Assembly (NCBI RefSeq): GCF_033097365.1
Contig: NZ_AP028461.1
Span: 6,696,001-6,760,000 of the forward strand
Reading direction: 5' to 3'
DNA length: 64,000 nt
Origin: Actinoplanes sichuanensis
Lineage (GTDB): Bacteria; Actinomycetota; Actinomycetes; Mycobacteriales; Micromonosporaceae
Part shown: piece after piece, positions 1 to 7,607 of the stretch
Layout: the number at the start of each line of letters is the position of its first letter
Position numbering within the stretch: the first letter of the stretch is position 1
Notes under the pieces: generated by a model
What the model saw: only the letters and a program-made list of their open reading frames with translations
What the model was told of the DNA's origin: nothing
Database searches by the model: none
Translations under genes and position numbers: made by a program

Positions 1-1025
1 TGAAACTCGCCCCGGCCCTCGCCGCCGGAAACGCGGTCGTCGTCAAACCGTCGCCGCTCGCGCCGCTGACCGTCACCCGGGTGATCGCGTTGTTCGAGGC
101 GCCGGTCCGGGTCGTGCACGGCGGCGCCGACACCGGGGCCGCACTGGTCGGGCACGGACTCGTCGGCAAGGTCGCGTTCACCGGCGGCGCGGCCGGTGGG
201 CGGGCGGTCGCGTCGCTCGCCGGGGACCGGCTCACCCCGTCCGTGCTGGAGCTGGGCGGCAACGATCCGGCGGTCTTCCTGGACGACGCCCCGTTCGACG
301 ACGACGCCCTCGACCGGCTGGTGATGGCGAGTTTCGCGACCAGCGGCCAGGTGTGCATGGCGGCGAAACGTCTCTACGTCCCGGCGGCCCGGCTGGACTC
401 GTTCGTCGACGCCTACCGGGCCGCCGCCGACCGGGTCCTGGTCACCGGCGACCCACTGGCCGACGGCGTGACCATGGGCCCGGTGATCTCCGCCGCCGCC
501 CAGCGGGCCGCCCTGGCCCTGCGAGGCGGCGCGGCCCTCCCGGCGGGCGCGCGTGATGGCGGGGCCGTACACGATCTCGGCCGGTTCGAGGCGGACCCGG
601 AGATCGGGTACTTCGTGCGTCCGTCGCTGGTCGTCGACCCCGATCCGGCGTCGCCGCTCGTCACGGCGGAGCAGTTCGCACCGATCGTGCCGGTACTCGG
701 CTACACCAGCGAGGAGCAGGTGCTGGCCGCCGCGAACGCCGGCGAACTCGGGCTCGGCGCCTCGGTGTGGAGCGCCGACGAGGAACGGGCGTTCGCGTTC
801 GCGAGGCGGTTCGAGGCCGGATTCACGTTCGTCAACACGCACAACCGCACCGGCATGAGCCTGCGCGCCCCGTTCGGCGGTGTGAAGCGCTCCGGCTGGG
901 GCCGCGAATACGCCCACGAGGGCCTCGCCGAATACGTCCAGACCTGCGTGATCCACGCCCCGGCCGCGTTCCGCCCGGGCGCCGGACCGGTCGCGGGCGG
1001 CCCGTCGGCGTACCCGGCGGGCTGA
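1..1025 (+). CDS. Aldehyde dehydrogenase (5'-truncated by window edge)
   Basis: C-terminal about 340 residues of an NAD(P)-dependent aldehyde dehydrogenase, which oxidises an aldehyde to its acid in the cytoplasm. The reading frame is open from base 3 and starts in the conserved APALAAGNAVVVKPS segment of the Rossmann domain. It then shows LELGGND with the general-base Glu and GQVCMAA with the catalytic Cys; family members have about 450-500 residues, so roughly 120 N-terminal residues lie outside the window. The substrate cannot be told from the sequence. A strong hairpin follows the stop, so this is the last gene of its unit. It sits next to the putative tetrapyrrole operon, and a role on phytol-derived aldehydes is only a guess. 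Confidence 0.9.
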   Translation, partial: KLAPALAAGNAVVVKPSPLAPLTVTRVIALFEAPVRVVHGGADTGAALVGHGLVGKVAFTGGAAGGRAVASLAGDRLTPSVLELGGNDPAVFLDDAPFDDDALDRLVMASFATSGQVCMAAKRLYVPAARLDSFVDAYRAAADRVLVTGDPLADGVTMGPVISAAAQRAALALRGGAALPAGARDGGAVHDLGRFEADPEIGYFVRPSLVVDPDPASPLVTAEQFAPIVPVLGYTSEEQVLAAANAGELGLGASVWSADEERAFAFARRFEAGFTFVNTHNRTGMSLRAPFGGVKRSGWGREYAHEGLAEYVQTCVIHAPAAFRPGAGPVAGGPSAYPAG

Positions 1026-1037
1026 TGTAGACGCCGC

Positions 1038-1094
1038 GAACCGTGACCGGCCGGGCGCAGAAGAGAGGGCTGCCGCCCGGCCCGGTCACGGTTC
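1038..1094 (+). terminator. Strong hairpin terminator after the aldehyde dehydrogenase
   Basis: Inverted repeat of about 20 bp (1038-1057 against 1074-1094) with one bulged C and a 16-nt loop, beginning 12 nt after the dehydrogenase stop. There is no T tract, as is usual in very GC-rich actinomycetes. Confidence 0.75.
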
Positions 1095-1121
1095 GTGGTC
1101 CCAACCCGGCCGGGTGTGCGA

Positions 1122-1146
1122 GCTGTTTCAGCGTCGCTGGAACAGC
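1122..1146. promoter_or_regulatory. Near-perfect inverted repeat upstream of a lipoprotein gene
   Basis: Arms GCTGTTTCAGC and GCTGGAACAGC (one mismatch) are separated by 3 nt and end 33 nt before the lipoprotein ATG. It could be a repressor operator or an mRNA hairpin. The sequence does not match the GAAAC/GTTTC regulon box. Confidence 0.35.
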
Positions 1147-1179
1147 ACCCACGACCAGCCGATCGGAAGGTGGCTGGGC

Positions 1180-1746
1180 ATGAGGCTGGGGTGCGGGATC
1201 GCCGCTGTCGCTCTGGGGCTCCTGATGGGTGGGTGCACCTGGCTGGAGCCGCCGATCGACGAGTCGGAACTCGCCGATCCGGCCCTCGGACCGGCCGAGG
1301 AACTGCTGCGGTCGGTGCCCGGTGACGGGGCGCCCGCCTACCGGTTCAACATCGGCGGGGGCGGCTCCTGTGCCCGGGCCGACGGGGTGGTCGACGTCGC
1401 CGGGCAGGCCTTCCAGATGGCGATCAGCAGCGACGGACCGGAACCGGGCACCGCTATCAGCATGGGTTTCCTGGTGCTGGGCGAGGACGCGTGGATCCGG
1501 CTTCGTCTGGAACCGGCCGAGATCGGGGAGCAGCTCGGCATCCCGGACGGGTGGGTGGCGTTCGATCCGGAGCGGGTCGAGTCGCTCCGGATCGCGGACG
1601 ACGACGAAACCGATCCGGTCGGGGCCGGTGACCTGCTGGAAAGCGCGGTGGGCGTGGCCCGCGCCGGGAACCGGAAGTACTCCGGCACCCCCGCGGATCG
1701 CAGCGAAGAGGCCGAAGAGAAGATCTACGAAATCCTGCGTAGCTGA
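1180..1746 (+). CDS. Lipoprotein, shorter paralogue of its downstream neighbour
   Basis: A 188-residue predicted lipoprotein. The start at 1180 follows a GGAAGG ribosome site and gives a normal signal peptide ending in the lipobox LLMGGC; an upstream in-frame codon at 1114 would add 22 unlikely residues. It aligns with the next gene: GED..., GWVAFDPERV against GWHKVDPAKV, and YSGT against YTGT. It stops after KIYEILRS, where the paralogue continues for about 75 residues, so the C-terminal third is missing. Function is unknown. The general look is of the LppX/LprG-like extracytoplasmic lipoproteins common in actinomycetes, but this is only a fold-level impression. Confidence 0.75.
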   Translation: MRLGCGIAAVALGLLMGGCTWLEPPIDESELADPALGPAEELLRSVPGDGAPAYRFNIGGGGSCARADGVVDVAGQAFQMAISSDGPEPGTAISMGFLVLGEDAWIRLRLEPAEIGEQLGIPDGWVAFDPERVESLRIADDDETDPVGAGDLLESAVGVARAGNRKYSGTPADRSEEAEEKIYEILRS

Positions 1747-1759
1747 CGAACGGCCAGCA

Positions 1760-1788
1760 TTGACAGGATTTTTGCAGCCTGGTAGGCG
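1760..1788 (+). promoter_or_regulatory. Sigma-70-type promoter for the second lipoprotein
   Basis: TTGACA at 1760-1765, a 17-nt spacer and TAGGCG at 1783-1788, in the 75-bp gap between the two lipoprotein genes. The -35 is a perfect consensus; the -10 is of the TAG-type often used in actinomycetes. Confidence 0.55.
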
Positions 1789-1821
1789 TACACGGAAATT
1801 AATACGATTTGCGGCGTTCTA

Positions 1822-2622
1822 GTGAGACCGACTCCCCCGGAGCCCCACTTGCGCCTCTACCGACGCGTCGCCGGCCTGGCCACTGTCACCGCCCTCAGCC
1901 TCGGCGCCGCCGCCTGCGGAGTCGCGGAAGCCGCCATCGACGCCGCGGCCGCCGCCACCCCGGCCGGCAAACTACTGGCCGCGGCACCCGACCAGGCGAC
2001 GCCGGCCTTCGCGTTCGCCACCAAGGGCGACTGCTCGGGGAGCATCTCCGGTGTGGTCGACCCGGCGGCGAAGGCGGCCAGGGCATCGGCCACCGCGAAG
2101 GTGCCCGGGGTCGGCGCCGTCACGATGAGCTATCTCCTGATCGGCGAGGACAAGTCCTTCTTCAGCATCGCCTTCAAACCGGCGTCCCTGCACGCCGCCA
2201 ACGGCGTCCCGAAGGGCTGGCACAAGGTCGATCCGGCGAAGGTCGGCGAGGAGTCACGGGAGATGCTGGTCTACAGCCCCGAGATCCTCGACCCGCTCGG
2301 GGTCGGCGGCCTCGCCTCGGTGGCGTCCGGCGTGGTTCAGGACGGCGCGAAGTACACCGGGACGATCGACATGACCAGGATCGAGCAGGCCAAGCGGATC
2401 CTCCCGGCCACCACCATGACCAAGCTCGGCGACCGAGCGAAGGCCGTGCCGTTCGAGGCGATCGTCGACGAGGCCACCGGGACCACGACGAGCTTCACGC
2501 TCAGCCCGCCGGATGCGAAGTCGTGCACCGCCGTCTACGACAAGTTCGGCGCCGTCAAGAAGGTGTCCGCACCGAAGGCGAAGAAGGCCACCGCCGCCCT
2601 GTACCGACTGCTCGGCGCCTGA
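1822..2622 (+). CDS. Lipoprotein, full-length paralogue of the preceding gene
   Basis: Predicted exported lipoprotein of up to 266 residues, with signal peptide and lipobox LGAAAC. The GTG at 1822 has no clear ribosome site; a TTG at 1849 preceded by GGAG at 6 nt would give a more typical n-region (RLYRR) and may be the true start. The mature protein is rich in Ala, Lys and Thr and contains the block shared with its neighbour (GEDKSFFSIAFKPASL, GWHKVDPAKV). The two genes are a tandem duplication in which the first copy has lost its C-terminus. Function unknown; it may bind a hydrophobic ligand at the cell surface, as LppX/LprG proteins do. Confidence 0.75.
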   Translation: MRPTPPEPHLRLYRRVAGLATVTALSLGAAACGVAEAAIDAAAAATPAGKLLAAAPDQATPAFAFATKGDCSGSISGVVDPAAKAARASATAKVPGVGAVTMSYLLIGEDKSFFSIAFKPASLHAANGVPKGWHKVDPAKVGEESREMLVYSPEILDPLGVGGLASVASGVVQDGAKYTGTIDMTRIEQAKRILPATTMTKLGDRAKAVPFEAIVDEATGTTTSFTLSPPDAKSCTAVYDKFGAVKKVSAPKAKKATAALYRLLGA

Positions 2623-2629
2623 GCCGGAC

Positions 2630-2659
2630 CGGGGTCGGCCGCGATCGCGGCCGACCCCG
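2630..2659. terminator. Bidirectional terminator (perfect 30-nt palindrome)
   Basis: Perfect self-complementary sequence built around GCGATCGC with CGGGGTCGG/CCGACCCCG arms. It is centred in the 44-bp gap between the convergent lipoprotein and Dabb genes and serves both. Confidence 0.8.
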
Positions 2660-2666
2660 TGGCGTT

Positions 2667-2951
2667 TCAGTTCTCGGTGTAGTCGACGACCGCGCGGGCG
2701 GCCAGCAGCGGCCGGAGCCAGACGCCGAGTTCGAGATGTGCCGGATGCTGCTGGTATGCCCGGAGATCCTCGGCGTCTCGGTGGGTGGTCACCAGATGCA
2801 GGTGCCAGGACACTTCGGTGTGCAGCTCGTCGAGGTGGACCCGGAGGGAGCGGATGGCGGGAACGGCGCCGACCAGCTTCTCCAGGCGCGTCTTGGCCTC
2901 GGCGGCATCCGCGGCATCCGAAAACTTCATCAGAACGACGTGCACAAGCAC
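2667..2951 (-). CDS. Dabb-family (stress-responsive A/B barrel) small protein
   Basis: A 94-residue protein with the dimeric alpha+beta barrel (Dabb) pattern: VHVVLMKF at the start, a central helix ending before IRSLRVHLD, then HLHLVTTHRDAEDLRAYQQHP and a final ARAVVDY strand. The GTG at 2951 follows a GAGGA ribosome site; the longer frame to 3008 would add 19 residues unlike the family. Dabb proteins are cytoplasmic and mostly of unknown activity; the fold is shared with IsdG-type haem-degrading monooxygenases and with polyketide cyclases. It is divergent from the nine-gene operon and shares the palindromic operator at 3025-3037, which links it to that regulon. Confidence 0.8.
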   Translation of the reverse strand: MLVHVVLMKFSDAADAAEAKTRLEKLVGAVPAIRSLRVHLDELHTEVSWHLHLVTTHRDAEDLRAYQQHPAHLELGVWLRPLLAARAVVDYTEN

Positions 2952-3024
2952 CCTGTGCTCCTCAAAAATATCTTTGCCATCGAGATAACCCCTGTTGCTA
3001 AGCGGCACCCGAGTGTAGTTTTGG

Positions 3025-3037
3025 GAAACGCCGTTTC
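3025..3037. promoter_or_regulatory. Regulon operator 1 (GAAACGCCGTTTC)
   Basis: Perfect 13-bp palindrome with one central base, followed by the flank GCTAGGGGGAAC. It lies 15 nt before the amidase ATG and overlaps its ribosome-site region, within the divergent gap to the Dabb gene. The same core occurs at five other promoters in this window. Confidence 0.7.
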
Positions 3038-3052
3038 GCTAGGGGGAACCGG

Positions 3053-4618
3053 ATGCCCGGTGCTGTACGCGTCGCCGCCGCCCAGATCGAGGCCGGCCAG
3101 GACGTCGCGGAAAATCTCGCCGCCTGCCTGCGCGTCATCGACGCCGCCGCCGAGCAGCGAGCGCAACTCGTGGTCCTGCCCGAGTTCTGCAACCACCTGT
3201 CCTGGTACGCCTCCCGCGCCCAGGCGCACGAGCGGGCCACCCGGCCGGGCGACGACTTCCTGACCGCCATCGCCGAACGGGCCCGCCGGCACGGCATCTG
3301 GATCAAGATCAACGTCACGCACGCCCACCCGGACGGGACGACGGGCGGTACCAACCTCCTGTTCGACCCGGCCGGCGAGATCGTCGGCACCTGCGACAAG
3401 CAGACCCTGATGGGCGCCGAGAACGACTTCCTGGAGCCGGGCGCCACGGTCGGACCGGTGCTGGACACGCCACTCGGCCGGCTCGGGATGTACGCCTGCA
3501 TGGAGGGCGTGATCAACGAGGTGGCCCGCGGGCTCGCCCTGCGCGGCGCCCAGGTCCTGCTGAACAGTCTGAACAGCTTCGCGCTGGACGAGGCCGACCT
3601 GCACATCCCGGTGCGCGCCGCGGAGAACAAGGTGTGGGTGGTGGCGGCCAACAAGGTCGGCCCGCTGCTCCCCCGCGACGAACTGCCGGCGATCGCGGCC
3701 CGGCTCGGCGTGCCGCCGGAGTGGCTGCACGGGGCGGGCGAGTCGCAGATCGTCGCCCCCGACGGGACCGTGGTCGCCAAAGGTCCACGCACCGGTGAGG
3801 CCGTCATCGTCGCCGACATCGACCCGGCACAGGCCGACTCCAAACTGCGACCGGACGGCACGGACATCTTCGCGACCCGCCGCCCGTCGCTGTACGGCCC
3901 GATCGGCGCCGCACCGGTGGGCCGGCAGCGCCCGCCGGGTGCACCGTCCCTGCCGGTCGCCGTCCTCCGGGACACCGCCCGGATCGGCGACGCGGTGGCG
4001 AAGGGCGCCCGACTGATCGTCCTGCCCGCGACCCCGGGGGTGGCGACCTCCGACGTGGTGCGGGCGCTGACCGGGAGCGAGGCGCACGTGGTCACCGTGA
4101 TCGACGGCGAGGGGGTCGTGATCGGTGCGGACGGTGTCGTCGGGCGGCAGCCGCGGATCCACGGCGGGCCGGGCACCGAGGTGATCCCGGTCGACCTGGA
4201 GTGGGGTCGCCTCGCGGTGATCGCCGGTGACGACGCGCTGTACCCGGAGACGTTCCGGCTGGCGGCGCTACTCGACACCGACGTGGTCGCGGTCCCCTAC
4301 CACGCGCAGGAGGACTGGGAGCTGGCGCTCGGCCTGCCCGAACGAGCCGCCGAGAACCGCCTCAACCTGGTCGTCGCCACCCCCCTCGACCAGCCGGCCG
4401 CGATCTTCGCGATGACCCCCGACTTCACCCTGTGGACCACCTGGGAGGGCCCGTTCACCGGCCGCATCTCCACCCCGGTCCGCACCGACATCCCGGCCGG
4501 TGCGGCCTACGGCGCGGGCGAGGTCGCGCCCGCCCAGGCAGCGAACCGACAGGTCTCCCGCAACACCGATCTCGTCGACGGCCGCCCGTGGCGCCTGGTC
4601 GACGCACTGATTCGATAA
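3053..4618 (+). CDS. Nitrilase-superfamily amidase with two CN-hydrolase domains
   Basis: A 521-residue cytoplasmic enzyme expected to hydrolyse a C-N bond (amide, carbamoyl or nitrile). Residues 1 to about 260 form a complete CN-hydrolase domain with the catalytic triad visible as Glu44 (VLPEF), Lys116 (CDKQTLMGAE) and Cys149 (YACMEG). From about 300 on a second domain has the same fold pattern (LIVLPA, RLAVIAGDDALYPE, RAAENRLNLVVA) but no Lys or Cys at the corresponding places, so it is probably catalytically dead. Family members usually have one domain of 260-300 residues. First gene of the nine-gene operon, with ATG after AGGGGGA directly behind the regulon operator. The substrate is unknown; an amide of a pyrrole-derived acid is my guess. 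Confidence 0.85.
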   Translation: MPGAVRVAAAQIEAGQDVAENLAACLRVIDAAAEQRAQLVVLPEFCNHLSWYASRAQAHERATRPGDDFLTAIAERARRHGIWIKINVTHAHPDGTTGGTNLLFDPAGEIVGTCDKQTLMGAENDFLEPGATVGPVLDTPLGRLGMYACMEGVINEVARGLALRGAQVLLNSLNSFALDEADLHIPVRAAENKVWVVAANKVGPLLPRDELPAIAARLGVPPEWLHGAGESQIVAPDGTVVAKGPRTGEAVIVADIDPAQADSKLRPDGTDIFATRRPSLYGPIGAAPVGRQRPPGAPSLPVAVLRDTARIGDAVAKGARLIVLPATPGVATSDVVRALTGSEAHVVTVIDGEGVVIGADGVVGRQPRIHGGPGTEVIPVDLEWGRLAVIAGDDALYPETFRLAALLDTDVVAVPYHAQEDWELALGLPERAAENRLNLVVATPLDQPAAIFAMTPDFTLWTTWEGPFTGRISTPVRTDIPAGAAYGAGEVAPAQAANRQVSRNTDLVDGRPWRLVDALIR

Positions 4619-4633
4619 CGAAGGGTGCACATA

Positions 4634-5443
4634 GTGGCCGAGACGATCCAGCACGTAGAGGACATGGTCGACAACTCGCCGGTCATCGACGTGCACGACA
4701 CGTTCAACTACTACCGGCAGCTGCTCGCCGACCTGAAGGCGAAGATCGACGCCCGGTTCGAGCTCCAGCGCGACCCGTCGACGTTGGACCTGCAGACCTA
4801 CGGCACCTACCCGGACGGGCCGGGTGGGTCGCTGGAGGCGTACGCCGGGCCGGAGATCGACTGGATGGTCCACTCGTGGATCGGCAACCCGGGCGCCAGT
4901 TTCGCCAACCTGCACCTGACCGCCTGGCTCGGCCCTCAGGTCAAGGTGCCGCACCTGGGCATCGCGCTGCTGGTGTGGCCGGGTGGATGGTTCTACCTCG
5001 ACTCGGTGCCGCGGACCAACATGGTCGAGGACGCCGACTACTTCGACAAGTACTACGCCGGCCTCGACGAGGAGTGGCTGGAGCTGCGGGCCGATCGTGA
5101 GTTCGAGTACTTCGTGAGCCGGGCCGGGTTCATCCGGGCCAGCCTGTCGCCGACGGCGTACTGCTACTCGTTCGAGCGGTCGCAGCGCAACCTGGAGATC
5201 GTGTCGCAGCGGGCGCACGCACATGTGGACCGCTGGCTGCGCTGGGTCGACGAGGCCGAGCCGGTGCCCGCCGAGGAGCGGGCCGCGCTGGCCCGGACCG
5301 ACGAGACGATCCGCCGCAACATCGCCGAACGGGATCCGGCAAACGTGATGGGCGTCCGGTTCTTCGGCGAGGAGACCACGAACAAGCTGGTCCGGGCACT
5401 GTGGGGCGGCGACCGTCAGCTGCCCCGGGCCGGGGCACGCTGA
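4634..5443 (+). CDS. Red chlorophyll catabolite reductase (RCCR)-like protein, copy 1
   Basis: A 269-residue protein with the layout of plant RCCR, the ferredoxin-dependent bilin reductase of chlorophyll breakdown. Matches run in order: PEIDWMVHSWI (72-82), VPHLGI (105-110), YLDSVPRTNM (121-130), DADYFDKYYAGLD (133-145), FIRASLSPTA (166-175), EERAALARTDETIRR (214-228) and RFFGEETTNKLVRAL (242-256). The acid corresponding, from memory, to Arabidopsis Asp291 is Asp223; the position of Glu154 appears to be Ala111. GTG at 4634 follows AAGGG, 15 nt after the amidase stop; a GTG at 4625 is less likely. Its stop overlaps the next start. The family assignment rests on remembered sequences and needs a profile search; the bacterial substrate is unknown. 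Confidence 0.7.
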   Translation: MAETIQHVEDMVDNSPVIDVHDTFNYYRQLLADLKAKIDARFELQRDPSTLDLQTYGTYPDGPGGSLEAYAGPEIDWMVHSWIGNPGASFANLHLTAWLGPQVKVPHLGIALLVWPGGWFYLDSVPRTNMVEDADYFDKYYAGLDEEWLELRADREFEYFVSRAGFIRASLSPTAYCYSFERSQRNLEIVSQRAHAHVDRWLRWVDEAEPVPAEERAALARTDETIRRNIAERDPANVMGVRFFGEETTNKLVRALWGGDRQLPRAGAR

Positions 5444-6402
5444 TGACCGTACGTTCCGTCTGGTGGGCCGCCGCGATCCCCGGAGCCGAGGCGCCGTTCG
5501 ACACCGCGCATCTGCGGGTCTTCTACCCGTCCAAGCCGACCGGCTCGGACGCGGAACGGCTGTCCGGAGTGTTCCCGGCCGACCCGGCGCGGGCACCGTA
5601 TCCGGTCGTGATCATCGTCTCCGGGGTGAACGTCGGCCAGGAGGCGTACCGGTGGCTGGCCGTCGAACTCGCCTCGCGTGGTCATGTCGCGGTCACCTAC
5701 GACTGGGTCGGTGAGCTGTTCGGCGGGCTGAAGGGCATCACCCCGGGGGTCGAGTTGGCCGCCGCGAAGCCGGACGCCTACGGGACCCGGGCCACCACCC
5801 CGTCGGTGCCGGTGGTGATCGACGCGCTGCGCACGATCACCGGCCCGGTCGAGGGCCTGCTGGATCTCGACAACGTGGCGCTGATCGGGCACTCCGCCGG
5901 CGGCACCGTGATCCTGCAGAGCGCCCGGTTCTTCCCCGAGGTCAAGGCGGTCGCCGCCTACGGCACCCACACCATGGTCGCGACCATGCTGGGCTGGCCG
6001 GCCGGAACCGTGCTGCCAGCTCAGGTGGACTGCCCGGTGCTGCTGATGAACGGCGAGAACGACGGCGTGATCAACGGCTCGGCAGACCGGTACGGCGAGG
6101 ACGCGGCCACCCGCAGGGACCCGATCAGCCGGACCTTCGACGAGGCGCTGCCCAACGCGGACGGCGCGAACGTGCAGGTCACCTTCGCCGGGGCGAACCA
6201 TTTCGGGATCGTGCACCCGGTGGACGACACCGCGGCCCGCGCGTTCCTCGACCTCGACGCGACCACCGATCCCGCGGCCACCCGGGCCGCTTTCGTGGAC
6301 GTCACCGCGGCGTTCCTCGACACCCATCTGCGCGGAGCGGATTCCGACGCACTGCACCAAGCCCTGAAAAATCCTTACATCGCCGGAATGCGGCGGAGGT
6401 AG
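5443..6402 (+). CDS. Chlorophyllase/dienelactone-hydrolase-like alpha/beta hydrolase
   Basis: A 319-residue hydrolase without signal peptide. YPVVIIVSGVN (53-63) gives the oxyanion strand, GHSAGG carries the nucleophile Ser151, NGENDG the acid and GANHFGIVH the His. The pattern (ester-binding loop, GHSxGG nucleophile, cytoplasmic) fits the chlorophyllase/PET-hydrolase-like branch of the superfamily, which in plants cleaves the phytyl ester of chlorophyll; dienelactone or general esterase activity is equally possible from sequence alone. The ATG overlaps the previous stop by one base, so the two are translationally coupled. Its place between an RCCR-like and a PaO-like gene is the main argument for a tetrapyrrole ester substrate. 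Confidence 0.75.
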   Translation: MTVRSVWWAAAIPGAEAPFDTAHLRVFYPSKPTGSDAERLSGVFPADPARAPYPVVIIVSGVNVGQEAYRWLAVELASRGHVAVTYDWVGELFGGLKGITPGVELAAAKPDAYGTRATTPSVPVVIDALRTITGPVEGLLDLDNVALIGHSAGGTVILQSARFFPEVKAVAAYGTHTMVATMLGWPAGTVLPAQVDCPVLLMNGENDGVINGSADRYGEDAATRRDPISRTFDEALPNADGANVQVTFAGANHFGIVHPVDDTAARAFLDLDATTDPAATRAAFVDVTAAFLDTHLRGADSDALHQALKNPYIAGMRRR

Positions 6403-6407
6403 CAGCC

Positions 6408-7607
6408 ATGCTCAAGAACTTCTGGTACGCGGTGGAGTTCTCCGACAAGGTCACCACCAAACCGGCCCGGCTCACCGTGCTCGGGCAGTATCTCGTCGTC
6501 TACCGCACGCCCAAGCAGGGCCGGGTGGTGGCGCTGAGCGACCTGTGCGTGCACCGGGGCGCCGCGCTGTCCGGTGGCTGGCTCAACGACGACAAGATCG
6601 TCTGCCCGTACCACGGTTGGGAGTACGAGCCGGACGGCGCCTGCTCGAAGATTCCGGCGAACCTGCCGGGGCGGGGCATCCCGAAGAAGGCACGCGTCGA
6701 CTCGTACCCCGTACAAGAAAAGTATGGTTTTGTCTGGGTCTTCATGGGTGATCTTCCGGAGGAAGAGCGTCCGCCGATGCCGGTGTGGCCGGAATTCGAC
6801 GACCTGGTGGAGAACGGTGGCAAGTTCCGCACGGTGACTGGCGAGTTCCTGTGGAAGGCCAACTACGAGCGGATCCTGGAGAACGGCTGCGACATCGCGC
6901 ACGCGCCGTTCGTGCACGCCGGCCGGTTCGGCAACCCGGACATGCCGCAGGTTCCCGACTACGAGGTCGAGCACCCGGACGAGTGGTCGGCGTTCGCGAC
7001 CGTCGACCTGCACCCGCCGAAGCCGTCCGGCCTGTGGGGCAAGTTCGGTCGCCTGCTCGGCAACGACCTGAAGAAGAGGCCGCCGGTCACCACGTCGGCC
7101 GGGTGGATGCTGCCCAACATGATCAAGCTGCACGTGCGGCTGCCGATCGGTGACATGGTCATCTACGACACCAACATCCCGATCGACGAGACGACCACGC
7201 TGGTCAAGTGGGTCGCGCTGCGCACGTTCTTCACCGGCAAGTGGGCCGACAAGGACGCCGTCAACCGGACGATGCGCATCTTCTACGAGGACGCCGCGGT
7301 GGTCGACAAGGTCCGGCCCGAGCTGCTGCCGTTCGACCTCGGCGCCGAACTGCACATCAAGAGCGACATCATCGCGGTCGAGTACCGCCGTCGCCGCCAG
7401 GAGCTCGCCGACAAGGGCTGGCTGCTCAGCGAGGACGACTTCATCACCGGTGACGTGCCCCGCCGGACCGCGACCGTCATCCCGTCACCCGCGCGCCGGG
7501 AGAGCCCGGAACTGTCCCGCGCCTGGGTGCACAAGGCCCGCGGCGAACACCCGACCGTCGCCGCCTCCCGCCTGATGGACCCTTCACCAGAGGATGAGAC
7601 CCCGTGA
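6408..7607 (+). CDS. Rieske non-haem iron oxygenase of PaO/vanillate-demethylase type
   Basis: A 399-residue oxygenase component. The N-terminal Rieske [2Fe-2S] site is Cys47-x-His49 with Cys66-x2-His69 (CVHRG, CPYHGW). The catalytic mononuclear iron site is Asp162, His165 and His170 in ENGCDIAHAPFVH. The start FWYAVEFSDKV, the phrase YGFVWVFMGD and the single-subunit architecture with a long C-terminal part resemble pheophorbide a oxygenase, chlorophyllide a oxygenase and Tic55 relatives, as well as bacterial O-demethylases. No reductase or ferredoxin is encoded nearby, so electrons must come from elsewhere. Good ribosome site (GGAGG, 8 nt). Proposed role: oxygenolytic opening or oxidation of a cyclic tetrapyrrole; other aromatic substrates are not excluded. 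Confidence 0.85.
   Translation: MLKNFWYAVEFSDKVTTKPARLTVLGQYLVVYRTPKQGRVVALSDLCVHRGAALSGGWLNDDKIVCPYHGWEYEPDGACSKIPANLPGRGIPKKARVDSYPVQEKYGFVWVFMGDLPEEERPPMPVWPEFDDLVENGGKFRTVTGEFLWKANYERILENGCDIAHAPFVHAGRFGNPDMPQVPDYEVEHPDEWSAFATVDLHPPKPSGLWGKFGRLLGNDLKKRPPVTTSAGWMLPNMIKLHVRLPIGDMVIYDTNIPIDETTTLVKWVALRTFFTGKWADKDAVNRTMRIFYEDAAVVDKVRPELLPFDLGAELHIKSDIIAVEYRRRRQELADKGWLLSEDDFITGDVPRRTATVIPSPARRESPELSRAWVHKARGEHPTVAASRLMDPSPEDETP

Noticed and set aside
1122..1146. GTTTCAGC...GCTGGAAC repeat as a seventh regulon operator
   Set aside because: Arm order is inverted relative to the GAAAC-GTTTC box, the centre differs and the TAG flank is absent.
4268..5596. 442-codon minus-strand frame opposite the amidase and RCCR-like genes
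   Set aside because: Arg/Pro/Val-rich shadow of genes with clear motifs; no ribosome site or domain.
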